Source of the DNA: NBML01 sp029939535
GTDB taxonomy: Bacteria > Desulfobacterota > Desulfobacteria > Desulfobacterales > Desulfobacteraceae
Assembly (NCBI GenBank): GCA_029939535.1
Contig: JAOZST010000092.1
Location: forward strand, 1 to 14,021
Direction: 5' to 3'
DNA: 14,021 nucleotides
Position numbers and translations under genes: made by a program. Positions 1 to 8,896 of the stretch are shown in pieces. Numbering within the stretch: the first letter of the stretch is position 1; the number at the start of each line of letters is the position of its first letter. The notes under the pieces were generated by a model. The model made no database searches. It worked only from the letters and a program-made list of their open reading frames with translations, and had not been told where the DNA came from.

Positions 1-86
1 GTGTGTTTTACAAAAATCTCAGAATGTGTTTATCCTGCGTATTATTTTATTGATTCATATTCATTAACTTGTTGATCAGACCTTTG

Positions 87-115
87 TTGACATTGGTTTT
101 TCAGATGATTATTGT
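87..115 (+). promoter_or_regulatory. Sigma-70-type promoter for the GAF-domain gene
   Basis: A perfect -35 hexamer TTGACA lies at 87-92. A 17-base spacer separates it from TATTGT at 110-115, which matches the -10 consensus at four of six positions. Transcription would begin near 121-123, giving a leader of about 35 bases before the ATG at 158. This also argues against the in-frame GTG at 119, which would lie at or upstream of the transcript start. The hexamers and spacing are read directly; promoter activity is inferred. Confidence 0.55.
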
Positions 116-144
116 GAAGTGTCTGATTCAAGTAAAGATATGAT

Positions 145-151
145 AAGGAGA
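145..151 (+). promoter_or_regulatory. Ribosome binding site that fixes the start at 158
   Basis: AAGGAGA lies seven bases before the ATG at 158, a near-ideal Shine-Dalgarno sequence and spacing. The alternative in-frame GTG at 119 has no comparable site and would place this sequence inside the coding region. The ATG at 158 is therefore preferred, and the protein is 13 residues shorter than the longest open frame. Confidence 0.85.
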
Positions 152-157
152 GACACC

Positions 158-2515
158 ATGAACACCAACCTTGCTTTGCAGGATGTCAGGTCATTTGTCA
201 GCCTTGATCCTTTGCTGGATTTCTGGGAAAAAAATCTCGTGCCGGAATGCTCCCACATGGGATCCATGTTTGTGGAATTAAAGGAAAAAATAAGCCAGAG
301 TCCCGGGATCCAGGGTCCCATTGAAGATATAAATATTTTAAATAATTTCCATGATATACTCAGTCCATTAATGAGCGCGATATTTCCAGTGGCATCCTTT
401 AATAGAGAAATCATGGGTGCGCTGTCCCCCTGCACTTCAGAGCCTTTTTTTGTGACCCCTGAATTCCAGCGTCTTTTCCTTGAGAACAAGAATTCTTTAA
501 AGGCAACCATAAAAAAAAAACTGAAAGAGAAAACCAGGCTATCCAAAAGACTGCTGAAAATTTATTTCCTTGTTCTGGAACGGATTTACGGATTCCCATG
601 CCAGAGGATTGAAAGTCTGGATATTAAAATTATTCCAGATGAAAAAACCGGGCTGGCAAGGTATTTCGGAATAAGCTCTGATTTTCAATTTGTTAAAATA
701 AAGGCATTGGACACTCCAAAAAAATTGTCTGAAAAAGACTGGGATAAAATCAGGAACAATCTCACAAATATCAATATCCTGGAAAAATATATTGACCTGA
801 GACGTTTCGAGTTTACCGGTTTCACCATTGTCCGTGCATTGGATGTAACAGAATCAGAAATTATTTCAGCCCTTGAAAGGGACTTGATAGACCAGCAGTC
901 AATTTTTTCTTCCAAAGGAATCAAACATCTGGAATCCAGGCTCCAGGTATTGTTCCAGCGACCGGACATTACCCTGGGGATTGGTGCCCTCCGGGGAAAT
1001 CAGGTCATGATCATAAAAAATGACTGCAATGCCAATATCAACTGCCTTTTTTCCAACTCCCACCACATTAATGTAGATGAGATACAAGGATCAGTCTGGA
1101 TGAAGGCCGTTGAAAACGATTCTGTACTGCGAGTGCCGGATCTTTCAAAAAAATCCAACCTGCTCCCTGCGGAACAGCAGGCAGTTTCAGCTGGTATCAG
1201 ATCCATGCTTTTATCACCATTATCATACCAGGGTGAGATAATCGGGCTTCTGGAAGTATTGACAGCAACCCCCAACGACCTGGGCCCCATTGATGCCATG
1301 CTCCTGGAACAGGTCACCCCTATTTTTTCAGTGGCTTTAAAAAGAGGTATGGATGAAATGGACAAGCATGTCCAGTCCATTATCAAGGAAAAATGCACTG
1401 CGGTTCACCCCTCTGTGGAATGGCGGTTTGAAAATGCCGCCATAAGCCATATGGAACGTGTCCGCCACGGAAGCAAGACCTCTGAAATGGAACCCATCAT
1501 CTTCAAGGATGTGGTCCCCTTTTATGGACAATCCGATATCAGGGGTTCATCCCTGGCAAGAAACAAGGGGATTCAGCAGGATCTTACAGACCAGTTAAGG
1601 CTTGCCCTTGATATCCTGAAAACAAGTGCAAAACTGAGGCCCTGGCCTATTTTAAAGGAATCTACATATCGTATTCAAAACAAAATCCAGGAAATTTCCT
1701 CTGGAGTCACTTCCAGTGATGAAAATTCAGTATTTACTCTTCTGAATAAAGAGATCTCACCAATGTTTGAAGATCTCATGGGCCTGGGACCAGAGGTTGC
1801 CAAAGGGATTGAGACCTATAACAGCCTTCTTGATCCCGCAGCAGGTATGATTTACAATAAAAGAAAAGAATACGAGGAAAGTGTGTCAACACTGAACCAG
1901 GCATTGTCTGGTTTTCTGGAACAGGAAGACAGCCTTATCCAGCAAAGCTTTCCCCACTATTTTGAGAAAAGACAAACCGACGGGGTGGATTATATGATGT
2001 ATATAGGAGCCTCCATGGCAGAAAGCCAGAGGCTTGCCCCTTTTCACATCCAGGATATGACCCTGTGGCAGCTGATGACTGCCTGGGGCCTTGCCTGGCA
2101 TACACACAAAATAAAACCAGAATTAAAAGTACCCCTGGATACCTGCCATCTGATTCTGGTCAATCACACCCCTCTTTCCATACGATTTCGTTTTGATGAA
2201 AAACGATTTGATGTGGACGGCACCTATGATGTACGCCATGAAATCATTAAATCCCGTATTGACAAAGCACTGATAAAAGGTTCCGGAGAACGGCTTACCC
2301 AGCCCGGCAGGATTGCGGTGGTGTATTCAAATCCTGCCGAGGGTAAAGGGATCAGGCAGCATATTGATTTTTTGACGAGCCTAGGAAAGTTTCAAAATGA
2401 TTTTGAAATGCTTAACCTGGATGATATGCCTGATGTGCGTGGGTTAAAAGCCATCAGGGTGGGTGTGAACCTGAAATCCATGGCCAGCAATGTTATTAAA
2501 ATAAAAACAGGATAA
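158..2515 (+). CDS. GAF-domain signalling protein, large, function unknown
   Basis: This gene encodes 785 residues from the ATG at 158. Three regions can be seen. Residues 1 to about 250 are alpha-helical and charged, with no recognised domain. Residues about 255-395 look like a GAF domain, with the usual ending in which a 'LLSPLSYQGEIIGLLEV' strand pair precedes a helix. A long C-terminal region from about 450 opens with the motif VVPFYGQSDIRGSS (452-465). From memory, that motif recurs in large bacterial GAF proteins of unknown role, but I could not verify this. GAF domains bind small ligands such as cyclic nucleotides, or chromophores, and usually act in the cytoplasm. No signal peptide, membrane segment, kinase, cyclase or GGDEF motif is visible, so the output is unknown. 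The neighbour two genes downstream carries a cyclic-nucleotide-binding domain, so a shared second messenger is possible but only inferred. Confidence 0.85.
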   Translation: MNTNLALQDVRSFVSLDPLLDFWEKNLVPECSHMGSMFVELKEKISQSPGIQGPIEDINILNNFHDILSPLMSAIFPVASFNREIMGALSPCTSEPFFVTPEFQRLFLENKNSLKATIKKKLKEKTRLSKRLLKIYFLVLERIYGFPCQRIESLDIKIIPDEKTGLARYFGISSDFQFVKIKALDTPKKLSEKDWDKIRNNLTNINILEKYIDLRRFEFTGFTIVRALDVTESEIISALERDLIDQQSIFSSKGIKHLESRLQVLFQRPDITLGIGALRGNQVMIIKNDCNANINCLFSNSHHINVDEIQGSVWMKAVENDSVLRVPDLSKKSNLLPAEQQAVSAGIRSMLLSPLSYQGEIIGLLEVLTATPNDLGPIDAMLLEQVTPIFSVALKRGMDEMDKHVQSIIKEKCTAVHPSVEWRFENAAISHMERVRHGSKTSEMEPIIFKDVVPFYGQSDIRGSSLARNKGIQQDLTDQLRLALDILKTSAKLRPWPILKESTYRIQNKIQEISSGVTSSDENSVFTLLNKEISPMFEDLMGLGPEVAKGIETYNSLLDPAAGMIYNKRKEYEESVSTLNQALSGFLEQEDSLIQQSFPHYFEKRQTDGVDYMMYIGASMAESQRLAPFHIQDMTLWQLMTAWGLAWHTHKIKPELKVPLDTCHLILVNHTPLSIRFRFDEKRFDVDGTYDVRHEIIKSRIDKALIKGSGERLTQPGRIAVVYSNPAEGKGIRQHIDFLTSLGKFQNDFEMLNLDDMPDVRGLKAIRVGVNLKSMASNVIKIKTG

Positions 2516-2701
2516 ACCAAAAGTTGTGAATTCAACAGCATTGCTGGCCAATCCTTTCCCAAAAATCCTTTTCTCCTTGACAAGAAAAGTAAATTATAAT
2601 TGGATATTGGAAACATTTTTTCTTGTGAACGCTTAAAGACAGAACAAACTCGTTAATGGGAAAATCTTTGGTTTTCAAACTTTCCAAATAAGGATTTAAT
2701 A

Positions 2702-3550
2702 ATGAAGTCTTCCTCTTTTTTGCAATCAAGACCTCCAGTAGGAACTATCATTATTTTCTTGGCATTCTTTTGGATACTCATATCCCTGTCCCAGGCCGGG
2801 CAGGCAAATGAACACAAAATCACCAACACTCTGGGGATGACCTTTATTCTTGTCAAGCCGGGGTCTTTCATGATGGGCAGTCCCGAGACAGAACAGGGCC
2901 GCGATGCCAATGAGATCCTCCATGAAATAAAAATTAAAAGACCTTATTACCTGCAAACCACAGAAGTAACATTGAAACAATGGCGGTCTATCATGGGTAA
3001 AAAATGGCTTCGGAAAAGAAGTGGAACAGGTGATATTCCGGTCACCAGGGTCTCATACTATGATTGTCTCAAGTTTATAAACAAATTGAATAAGAAAAAA
3101 ATGGGGGTCTATCGTCTTCCCACGGAAGCAGAATGGGAATATGCCTGCAGGGCAGGAACAACCACGGCTTACCATTGGGGGAATTCCATTGACTGCTCCA
3201 GGGCCATGTATGGCAATAACACTAAAAAAAGTAAAACTTGTATTCTTTTTTTTTCATCCATGAACATACCGCCCAATGGACCTGCTCCGGTCAAAACCTT
3301 TGCCCCCAATCCCTGGGGCTTTTATGATATGCATGGAAATGTATGGGAATGGTGTGCGGACGAATATACGGATTATCTGACCCATAAAAAAGAAAAGGGA
3401 TACAGCACCATGGAATCTGAAACACGTATCAGACGAGGCGGAAGCTGGTTCAAATATGAACAATCCCTTAGAAGTGCGAACCGTGCTTATGCCCATCCAG
3501 GTGCAAAATTCATAACAACCGGATTCAGACTGGTCCGGGGGTTGGAGTAA
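2702..3550 (+). CDS. Exported SUMF1/FGE-fold protein without catalytic cysteines
   Basis: This 282-residue protein has an N-terminal hydrophobic segment (about 13-30) ending in GQA|N near residue 35. It looks like a signal peptide, so the protein is probably periplasmic or membrane-tethered. The rest is a formylglycine-generating-enzyme fold: an opening with PGSFMMGSPE, then RLPTEAEWEYACRAG near 139-153, NPWGFYDMHGNVWEWC near 202-217, and RRGGSW near 243-248 followed by a closing FRLVRG. True FGEs carry two cysteines just after the GGSW block; here the stretch reads FKYEQSLRSANRAY, with none. Sulfatase activation is therefore unlikely. A structural, binding or unrelated role is more probable, and no sulfatase gene is nearby. 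The start has AAGGA at 2690-2694, seven bases upstream. The stop overlaps the next start as TAATG, implying translational coupling with the membrane protein. Confidence 0.9.
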   Translation: MKSSSFLQSRPPVGTIIIFLAFFWILISLSQAGQANEHKITNTLGMTFILVKPGSFMMGSPETEQGRDANEILHEIKIKRPYYLQTTEVTLKQWRSIMGKKWLRKRSGTGDIPVTRVSYYDCLKFINKLNKKKMGVYRLPTEAEWEYACRAGTTTAYHWGNSIDCSRAMYGNNTKKSKTCILFFSSMNIPPNGPAPVKTFAPNPWGFYDMHGNVWEWCADEYTDYLTHKKEKGYSTMESETRIRRGGSWFKYEQSLRSANRAYAHPGAKFITTGFRLVRGLE

Positions 3551-6500
3551 TGCGCACTAAAATTCTTAGTCTTTTAAAAGTCTATGAAGAAGAAATAAGC
3601 CTCCTGTTATGGACAGCCGCCCTGTTGTTTATCATTCGAAGTTCAGGCATCATCCTGAACAATTATGCGGAAACAGCTTTTTTAAAACGATACGGGGTTG
3701 AATACCTGCCCGTTATCAATATGCTCAATGCTATTGTAACCTTTTTTGTCACTGGGTTTTTAACCGCTTTTCTGGGAAAGATGCCCGGTGCCAGACTGCT
3801 GTCCTATGTTTTTATTTTTTCAGGTTTTTCCGTGACCATTATCCGATTGTTCATCCCCTTTGGATTTGACCTTTTGTATCCTTTGCTTTTTATGCTCAAA
3901 AGTCAGTTTGAAATTCTCCAGGCTCTTCTGTTCTGGAACCTGTGCAATGACCTTTTCAATATGCGCCAATCCAAACGGCTTTTCCCCCTCCTGACGGCAG
4001 GGGGAGTAATAGGCCTTATTCTGGGCAGTTTTGGCACTCCCTATTTTGCAAAAACTTTTAACATGGACAACCTGCTGTATCTATACCTTGTAACAACCCT
4101 CATGGGTGCTGTCATTGTACAGGCAATGGGAAAAAGCTATTCCTCTCTGATTTTTCCGGAAAAAACAGGAAAATCCACCAAAAAAAAACCATCCATGGCC
4201 CAGGAATTCAAAAACGTTCTCCCCCTGATAAAAGATTCAATACTAATCAAAATCGTTCTTGTCCTGACCTTTATGCCCAATGTGGTCATCCCCATAATGA
4301 ATTATCAGTTTAATTACGCTGTTAATGACCAGTTTGCCTCGGAAACGCAGATGCTGCAGTTCTTTGGCTATTTCAGGGGTATTTTGTATATGATCAGCCT
4401 GTTCATCCTTCTCTTTGTGGGAAGGATTTACGGACGATGGGGCCTGCCAGTGGCGCTTATGTTCCATCCCTTTAACTATATGATTGCATTGTTTGCCTTT
4501 CTTTTTCAATTTAATGTATTTTCAGCCATATATGCAAGGATGTCCACCAATATAATCCGCACCACTATTAATATGCCGGCAAATTCCATACTCATTGGAC
4601 TTTTTCCTGAATCCTATAGAAATATGATCCGGCCATTTCTCAGAGGAACCGTGGTGAGACTGGCCTTATTTACAGGTTCCTCCCTGATTTTAATTTCAGG
4701 ATCTTTTTTTCACCCCAAATACCTGACCCTGGTGGCATTGCCCTTTGTGCTGGCATGGATGGCAGCTCCCATTATCCTGAAATTAAAGTATGCCAAAATC
4801 CTGAGAGATTTGATTTCAAACAACCTTCTGGATATAAAAAGTCTCGACCAAAAAGAACTGGGACAAATTTTCAACCAGGAAAAAACCCTGGCAGATCTGG
4901 AAACTTCTTTTTTATCTGCCAAAGGAAAAGATGCCATCTGGTATGGCAAATTATTACAACAATTTTCTCCCGGACAATTGGATATCCACATACTCAACAA
5001 CCTTGAAAACCAGAACGAAAAAACCCAGATTGCTTTAATCAAAATGATATCTCCCGAATATCGGGCAGAGGCAGCCAATGATTTGATAAAATTTTTAGAC
5101 ATTAAAAAGCCAGAAGCCACTATTGCCATATTAAAACTTATCTGCCAGAATGGGTACAAGGCCATACAGGGGGTGGATTTAAACCCCTATCTTCAAAGTA
5201 ACCACCCTGTAATCAGAGGCTTTGCCGGGGCATGCCTCTATTCAAGAGACCCTGAAAAACACCAGGCACTGATCACTACCTGGCTTGGGGATAAAAATAT
5301 AAATTACAGGCAGTCCGGTATTATCAGTGCAGGATTAAGCAATGAAAGGGGATACATTGATACCATCCTTGCCATCTTATCGGAAAAAAATATTGATCAC
5401 ATCATTCCAGATATCATTATTGCTTTATCCAGGCTGGGGGCCAGGGAATTAAATTCCGTTATTTTTGATTATCTTTCCCATGATAAAAGGGAGGTAAGGA
5501 TGGCAGCACTGGATGCCCTGGAAATCAATGATGATTTCTCCCTGAAAAAAGCCATTCTGCTATTGGGTGATAATATTTATTCCATCCATGAATTTGCACG
5601 GGAAAAAATACGGAAAGCAGATTATCAAAACCATAAACTTCTGGTTGAATCCCTGGGACTGCCCAGCAAAAAGATAAGAAGAGGGCTGTTTAAACTCCTT
5701 GAGACCCTTGACATAAAAGAATTTGAAGTATTGATGTTTGCCAAGGACAATCTAAACAAAAGCTATACCTACCTGGCCATGGGAGAAAACTTACGCCAGC
5801 TTCCCCAGAAAAAAATGCGGGATCTCACCATTGAACATTTGTTCCAGAAAAAAGAAATAGTCCTTGAAAACATTATCCGGGTGCTTGCCATCCATGACCA
5901 GACCGGCAGGATGAAAACTGCCTGGAAAGGAATTTTTTCCCCTGATACCAGGCAGAGAGCCAATGCCATTGAATTATTAAGCGATATCCTGGACAAAAAA
6001 ACCTTTAATTCCATGCTCCCTCTTCTGGAAAGTCCTACTCCTGCCCTGGCCCTGGCCGAAGGTAAAAAACTGGTCAAAATCCCCAAACTGGATCCTGCTG
6101 GAAAAGATGTATTTTCAATGCTGCTGGCTTCTGAAGACTGGGTGGATGTCCTCATGGGCCTGGGCATGATCCATGAGGATCCTGATCTTTACGAAGAAAA
6201 AGACCTGTTGAATGAATTGAAAAATTCCATGAATAAAAATATTACAAAGGAAGTTGAAATGATTTTTTCAAAAACCAAAGAAATCTCCAATGATCCCCAG
6301 AGAATTCGTGCCACCAAGATATCCCTGGGAGAAAAAATACTTCTTTTAAAAGAAATTGAAATTTTTTCCGGCCTGAGTGCTGAAGAACTTGCAGCCATTG
6401 CTGCAGAAACAAAGGAACTGAATTACCCCAAAGACAGGACCGTCATCAAGCAGAACAATGTGGGAGAAACCGTATTCCTCATCATTGAGGGAAAAGTGGA

Positions 6501-6750
6501 AGTCATCATGGAACAAACAGACGGGAAAAAAGTTTTACTTGATCACATTGAGTCCGGTGGTGCTTTCGGGGAGATGGCATTGATTGATAATTCTCCCAGA
6601 TCAGCCAGCATCCGTACCATTGAACCTTCACGATTCCTCATCCTTCATAAGCAGGAATTCAAGGAAACAGCCATGGAATTTCCAAGGATTGCCCTCCAGA
6701 TCTGCACGGTTTTAAGCCAGCGCATCCGGAGCCTCCATGGAAAATTCCAG
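3550..6750 (+). CDS. Carrier-like membrane domain + HEAT repeats + cNMP-binding domain (3' end lost in gap)
   Basis: Some 1067 residues are visible before the assembly gap. Residues 1 to about 415 contain roughly twelve hydrophobic segments and resemble the ATP/ADP carrier (Npt/Tlc-like) branch of the MFS superfamily. Residues about 420-925 are soluble, with repeated helical pairs of HEAT type. Residues about 930-1067 form a cyclic-nucleotide-binding domain. Its phosphate-binding cassette FGEMALIDNSPRSASI (1006-1021) keeps the glutamate (E1008) and arginine (R1017) that contact the cyclic phosphate, so ligand binding is credible. The last visible helix, LSQRIRSLHGKFQ, normally lies near the end of this domain, so few residues are probably missing. 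Any reading through the Ns is artefactual. The start overlaps the stop of the FGE-like gene by one base. The protein may be a cAMP- or cGMP-controlled transporter or a receptor built on a transporter scaffold; the substrate cannot be told. Confidence 0.9.
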
Positions 6751-6850
6751 NNNNNNNNNNNNNNNNNNNNNNNNNNNNNNNNNNNNNNNNNNNNNNNNNN
6801 NNNNNNNNNNNNNNNNNNNNNNNNNNNNNNNNNNNNNNNNNNNNNNNNNN
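6751..6850. other. Assembly gap (100 N)
   Basis: Exactly 100 N, the conventional placeholder for a gap of unknown size. It removes the 3' end of the plus-strand cNMP-domain gene and the 3' end of the minus-strand PP-loop gene, which converge here. Any terminator, or an extra gene between them, would be hidden. Adjacency across the gap depends on scaffolding. Confidence 0.97.
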
Positions 6851-7978
6851 CATGGGCCTGTAAAAAGGCGGCCTTACCCTGATGGTGATATCAAACTGCT
6901 CAATATCTGCAGACGTTACCTCATCTTCCACAAAGGCACTGGTTTTGTGCAATAATCCCAGGGCAGTCAGCTCTGTCATTGTTCTGACACATTTTTCACA
7001 TTTTCCGCAATTGAGTCGATCCGGAACATTGGCAAGGCATACCCGGAAATTCTGAAATGCCGTGTCCCAGTTTGAAACAATTTTTATTTTTTCAAGGCGG
7101 GACAGTTCATAATCCCTGTGCCGGATTCTCATATTATAACTGGAATATTCTGGATCCAGCAAAGGATGGGAGCCACAGGGGTGAAGGTTGGGAATATCAT
7201 AGGATGATCCAATAAACATCAGGTTTATTCTATTGGTAAAGGAATGGGCCATGGCCGCCAGCACAGCCCCGAAAAAACTATCCAGCCACAATTTTCGTTC
7301 ATCACAGAGATGACGGATATTGGTATACACAGGAATCAGGCATGTGCCTGCATCCCTGGTAATTTTCAAAATTGCCTCTTTTGCCCTGTCAAACACATGA
7401 AATTTCATTCCCCTCTCAACAACACCACCAATATCAAAACCGTGAAGAAAAAAACTATCCTTTACACGGGCCGGGTGATCCAGGGGATAATTGAGCCTGT
7501 TCAGCCTGAGGGCTGCAAGGGAATCCATGCCCCCGGACATGACCATACCCGCTCTGGGACCTTTGAATTCATCTGCCATCTCTCTGTCCTGATTTTCTCT
7601 GTCCTGATTTTCTCTGTCCTGATTTTCTCTGTCCTTGGTCTCCATGTCCTGGGTTTCCCAGTCTTGAGCTTCTATTTTTATGGGGGCATACTCACCCCTG
7701 GTCCAGTGGGCCAGAATATTCATGGCAACATTCACCCCTTCCCTTAAAAAAGGACATATCCTGCCTTCAACAAATATTCTTTTTTCTCCCAGATGAAGTG
7801 CCGGCAAAAGACATCCCACCAGAAAGGCATCAGGCTTGACATCAAAACCCCTGGCATTTTCCAAAGTTGTTTTGATAAAAATTTTTTTCTCAGATCTGCT
7901 GCTATCCTCAAAAATCACCCTGGCGGAAGCTGTGACATATTCTGAATCCTGATCAAGGACAAAATCAATTATTTTCAT
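6851..7978 (-). CDS. QueC-like PP-loop ATPase (C-terminus lost in gap)
   Basis: This gene has 376 codons visible from the ATG at 7976-7978. Residues 1 to about 100 are an uncharacterised N-terminal domain. Residues 104-133 are a pentapeptide-repeat linker. The PP-loop SGGMDS lies at 148-153, the signature of enzymes that adenylate a substrate with ATP. A cysteine set C314, C324, C327, C330 (C-x9-C-x2-C-x2-C) closely matches the zinc site of QueC, 7-cyano-7-deazaguanine synthase (C-x8-C-x2-C-x2-C). The segment NLHPCGSHPLLDPEYSS (264-280) is a further conserved-looking block. It is longer than classical QueC (about 230 residues) because of the N-terminal extension, so it is probably a paralogue. 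It likely activates a carboxylate for amide or nitrile formation, or for another transfer. It is the last gene of the minus-strand set, 42 bases after the ATP-grasp gene. No other queuosine genes are present, which argues against a plain tRNA-modification role. Confidence 0.88.
7581..7670 (-). repeat. In-frame 15-bp tandem repeat, six units, encoding xQDRE
   Basis: On the plus strand the unit tctctgtcctgattt occurs three times without a mismatch (7581-7595, 7596-7610, 7611-7625). Three decayed units follow (7626-7640, 7641-7655, 7656-7670). Read on the minus strand, the array encodes AQDWE, TQDME, TKDRE and NQDRE three times (residues 104-133), a charged, probably disordered or helical linker between the N-terminal domain and the PP-loop domain. 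Because the period is a multiple of three, copy number can change without a frameshift. Perfect copies at one edge and decayed ones at the other suggest recent expansion by slippage. Confidence 0.92.
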
Positions 7979-8020
7979 GGACTTACATATCCCTGTTTTT
8001 AGCTTGAATTAATTTTTAGT

Positions 8021-8896
8021 TTAAATGACAGACATTACATACTCAATAATTTCCAGGGAAATATCCTTTCCAGAAGCCTGCTCCAGCCCCCTGAACCCTG
8101 GAGAATAATTTACCTCAACCACAAGGGGTTTTCCATTTTTTCCAACCATCATATCCACTCCTGCAATATCCAGATGGCAGGCAGCAGCTGAATCCAGGGC
8201 CAGCCTGACCCACTCCTCCGGCGGATCAAAGGCATCTGCCCTGCCATTTTGATGGATATTGGCCCTGAACTCCCCGGGCAACGGAACCAGGTTCATTGCT
8301 CCCGCAAGTCGTCCATTGACCACCAGCATCCTCACATCCCTCCTGCCCTCGGGACTGATAAACCTCTGGACCAGCATCCCTTTCAGGGGTGTAAGATTCT
8401 TGTCAAGGAACTCCAAGGCCCGGGACCGGGTCTCGATCTTTGCCACCCCTTCCCCGCCCATGCCGTCCACCTGTTTGGCAACAATTGGATATCCGCCCAA
8501 TTTCTCCACTGCCTCAAAAAAACCGGCTTTTCTTGTGACAAAACAGGTGTCTGGCACTGGTAACCCACTGCTTGCAAGGGTTTGAAGAGTTATGTATTGA
8601 TTTTTTGCTATGGTGATCCCTTTAAGTCCGTTGACCAGGGGAATTCCCATTTTCATAAACTGCCGCAGCAGGACAAACCCGTATTCCCCCATGGGAGATC
8701 CCTGCCTGGGCAATATAACGTCGGGAACCAACCCTGTACTTCCCAGACAAAAACCAAAATTTTTCTTTTCCAGGGTACAGACCATTTCATAGGGATTAAT
8801 AAGTATAACCCCATGACCCAGGATTGCTGCTGATTCCCGGAGTCGCCCATTGGGATGAAAATCAAACCCGTTAACGGTCATTATTCCAATTATCAT
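8021..8896 (-). CDS. RimK-family ATP-grasp ligase
   Basis: This 291-residue protein is the usual size for RimK/LysX-type ATP-grasp ligases, which join a carboxylate to an amine through an acyl-phosphate. The nucleotide-binding lysine lies in PIVAKQVDG (K141), followed by the glycine-rich loop GMGGEGV (145-151). Likely metal ligands are D248 (AGVDMM), E261 and N263 in VVEVNYSPGFRGLE (259-272), all in the family pattern. The ATG at 8894-8896 is preferred: it forms an ATGA overlap with the stop of the upstream fusion gene, the normal pattern for translational coupling. A GTG five codons further upstream is possible but has no better ribosome site. Relatives act on ribosomal protein S6, coenzyme F420, amino-group carrier proteins and peptide natural products. 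The substrate here is unknown. With the PP-loop and acetyltransferase neighbours, an amino-acid-derived product is likely. Confidence 0.92.
   Translation of the reverse strand: MIIGIMTVNGFDFHPNGRLRESAAILGHGVILINPYEMVCTLEKKNFGFCLGSTGLVPDVILPRQGSPMGEYGFVLLRQFMKMGIPLVNGLKGITIAKNQYITLQTLASSGLPVPDTCFVTRKAGFFEAVEKLGGYPIVAKQVDGMGGEGVAKIETRSRALEFLDKNLTPLKGMLVQRFISPEGRRDVRMLVVNGRLAGAMNLVPLPGEFRANIHQNGRADAFDPPEEWVRLALDSAAACHLDIAGVDMMVGKNGKPLVVEVNYSPGFRGLEQASGKDISLEIIEYVMSVI

Noticed and set aside
2390..2408. Perfect inverted repeat TTTCAAAA/TTTTGAAA with a 3-base loop
   Set aside because: It lies inside the GAF-protein coding sequence, is AT-rich and has no following T-run; most likely chance.
2577..2600. 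TTGACA (2577-2582) and TATAAT (2595-2600) upstream of the FGE-like gene
   Set aside because: Both hexamers are perfect, but the spacer is only 12 bases, too short for one sigma-70 promoter. No good partner sits at 16-18 bases for either, so I do not call a promoter, although the 186-base spacer may well hold one.
2516..2701. Possible terminator after the GAF gene
   Set aside because: Only four-base stems (for example CAGC/GCTG) are present and no T-run follows.
6751..6955. Reading frames that run through the N stretch
   Set aside because: The Ns translate to unknown residues, and the codons beyond the gap on the plus strand are antisense to the PP-loop gene, so they are not the true C-terminus of the cNMP-domain protein.
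7244..7747. 167-codon plus-strand open frame opposite the PP-loop gene
   Set aside because: It is antisense to a gene with clear family motifs, and its repetitive stretch is only the complement of the 15-bp repeat.
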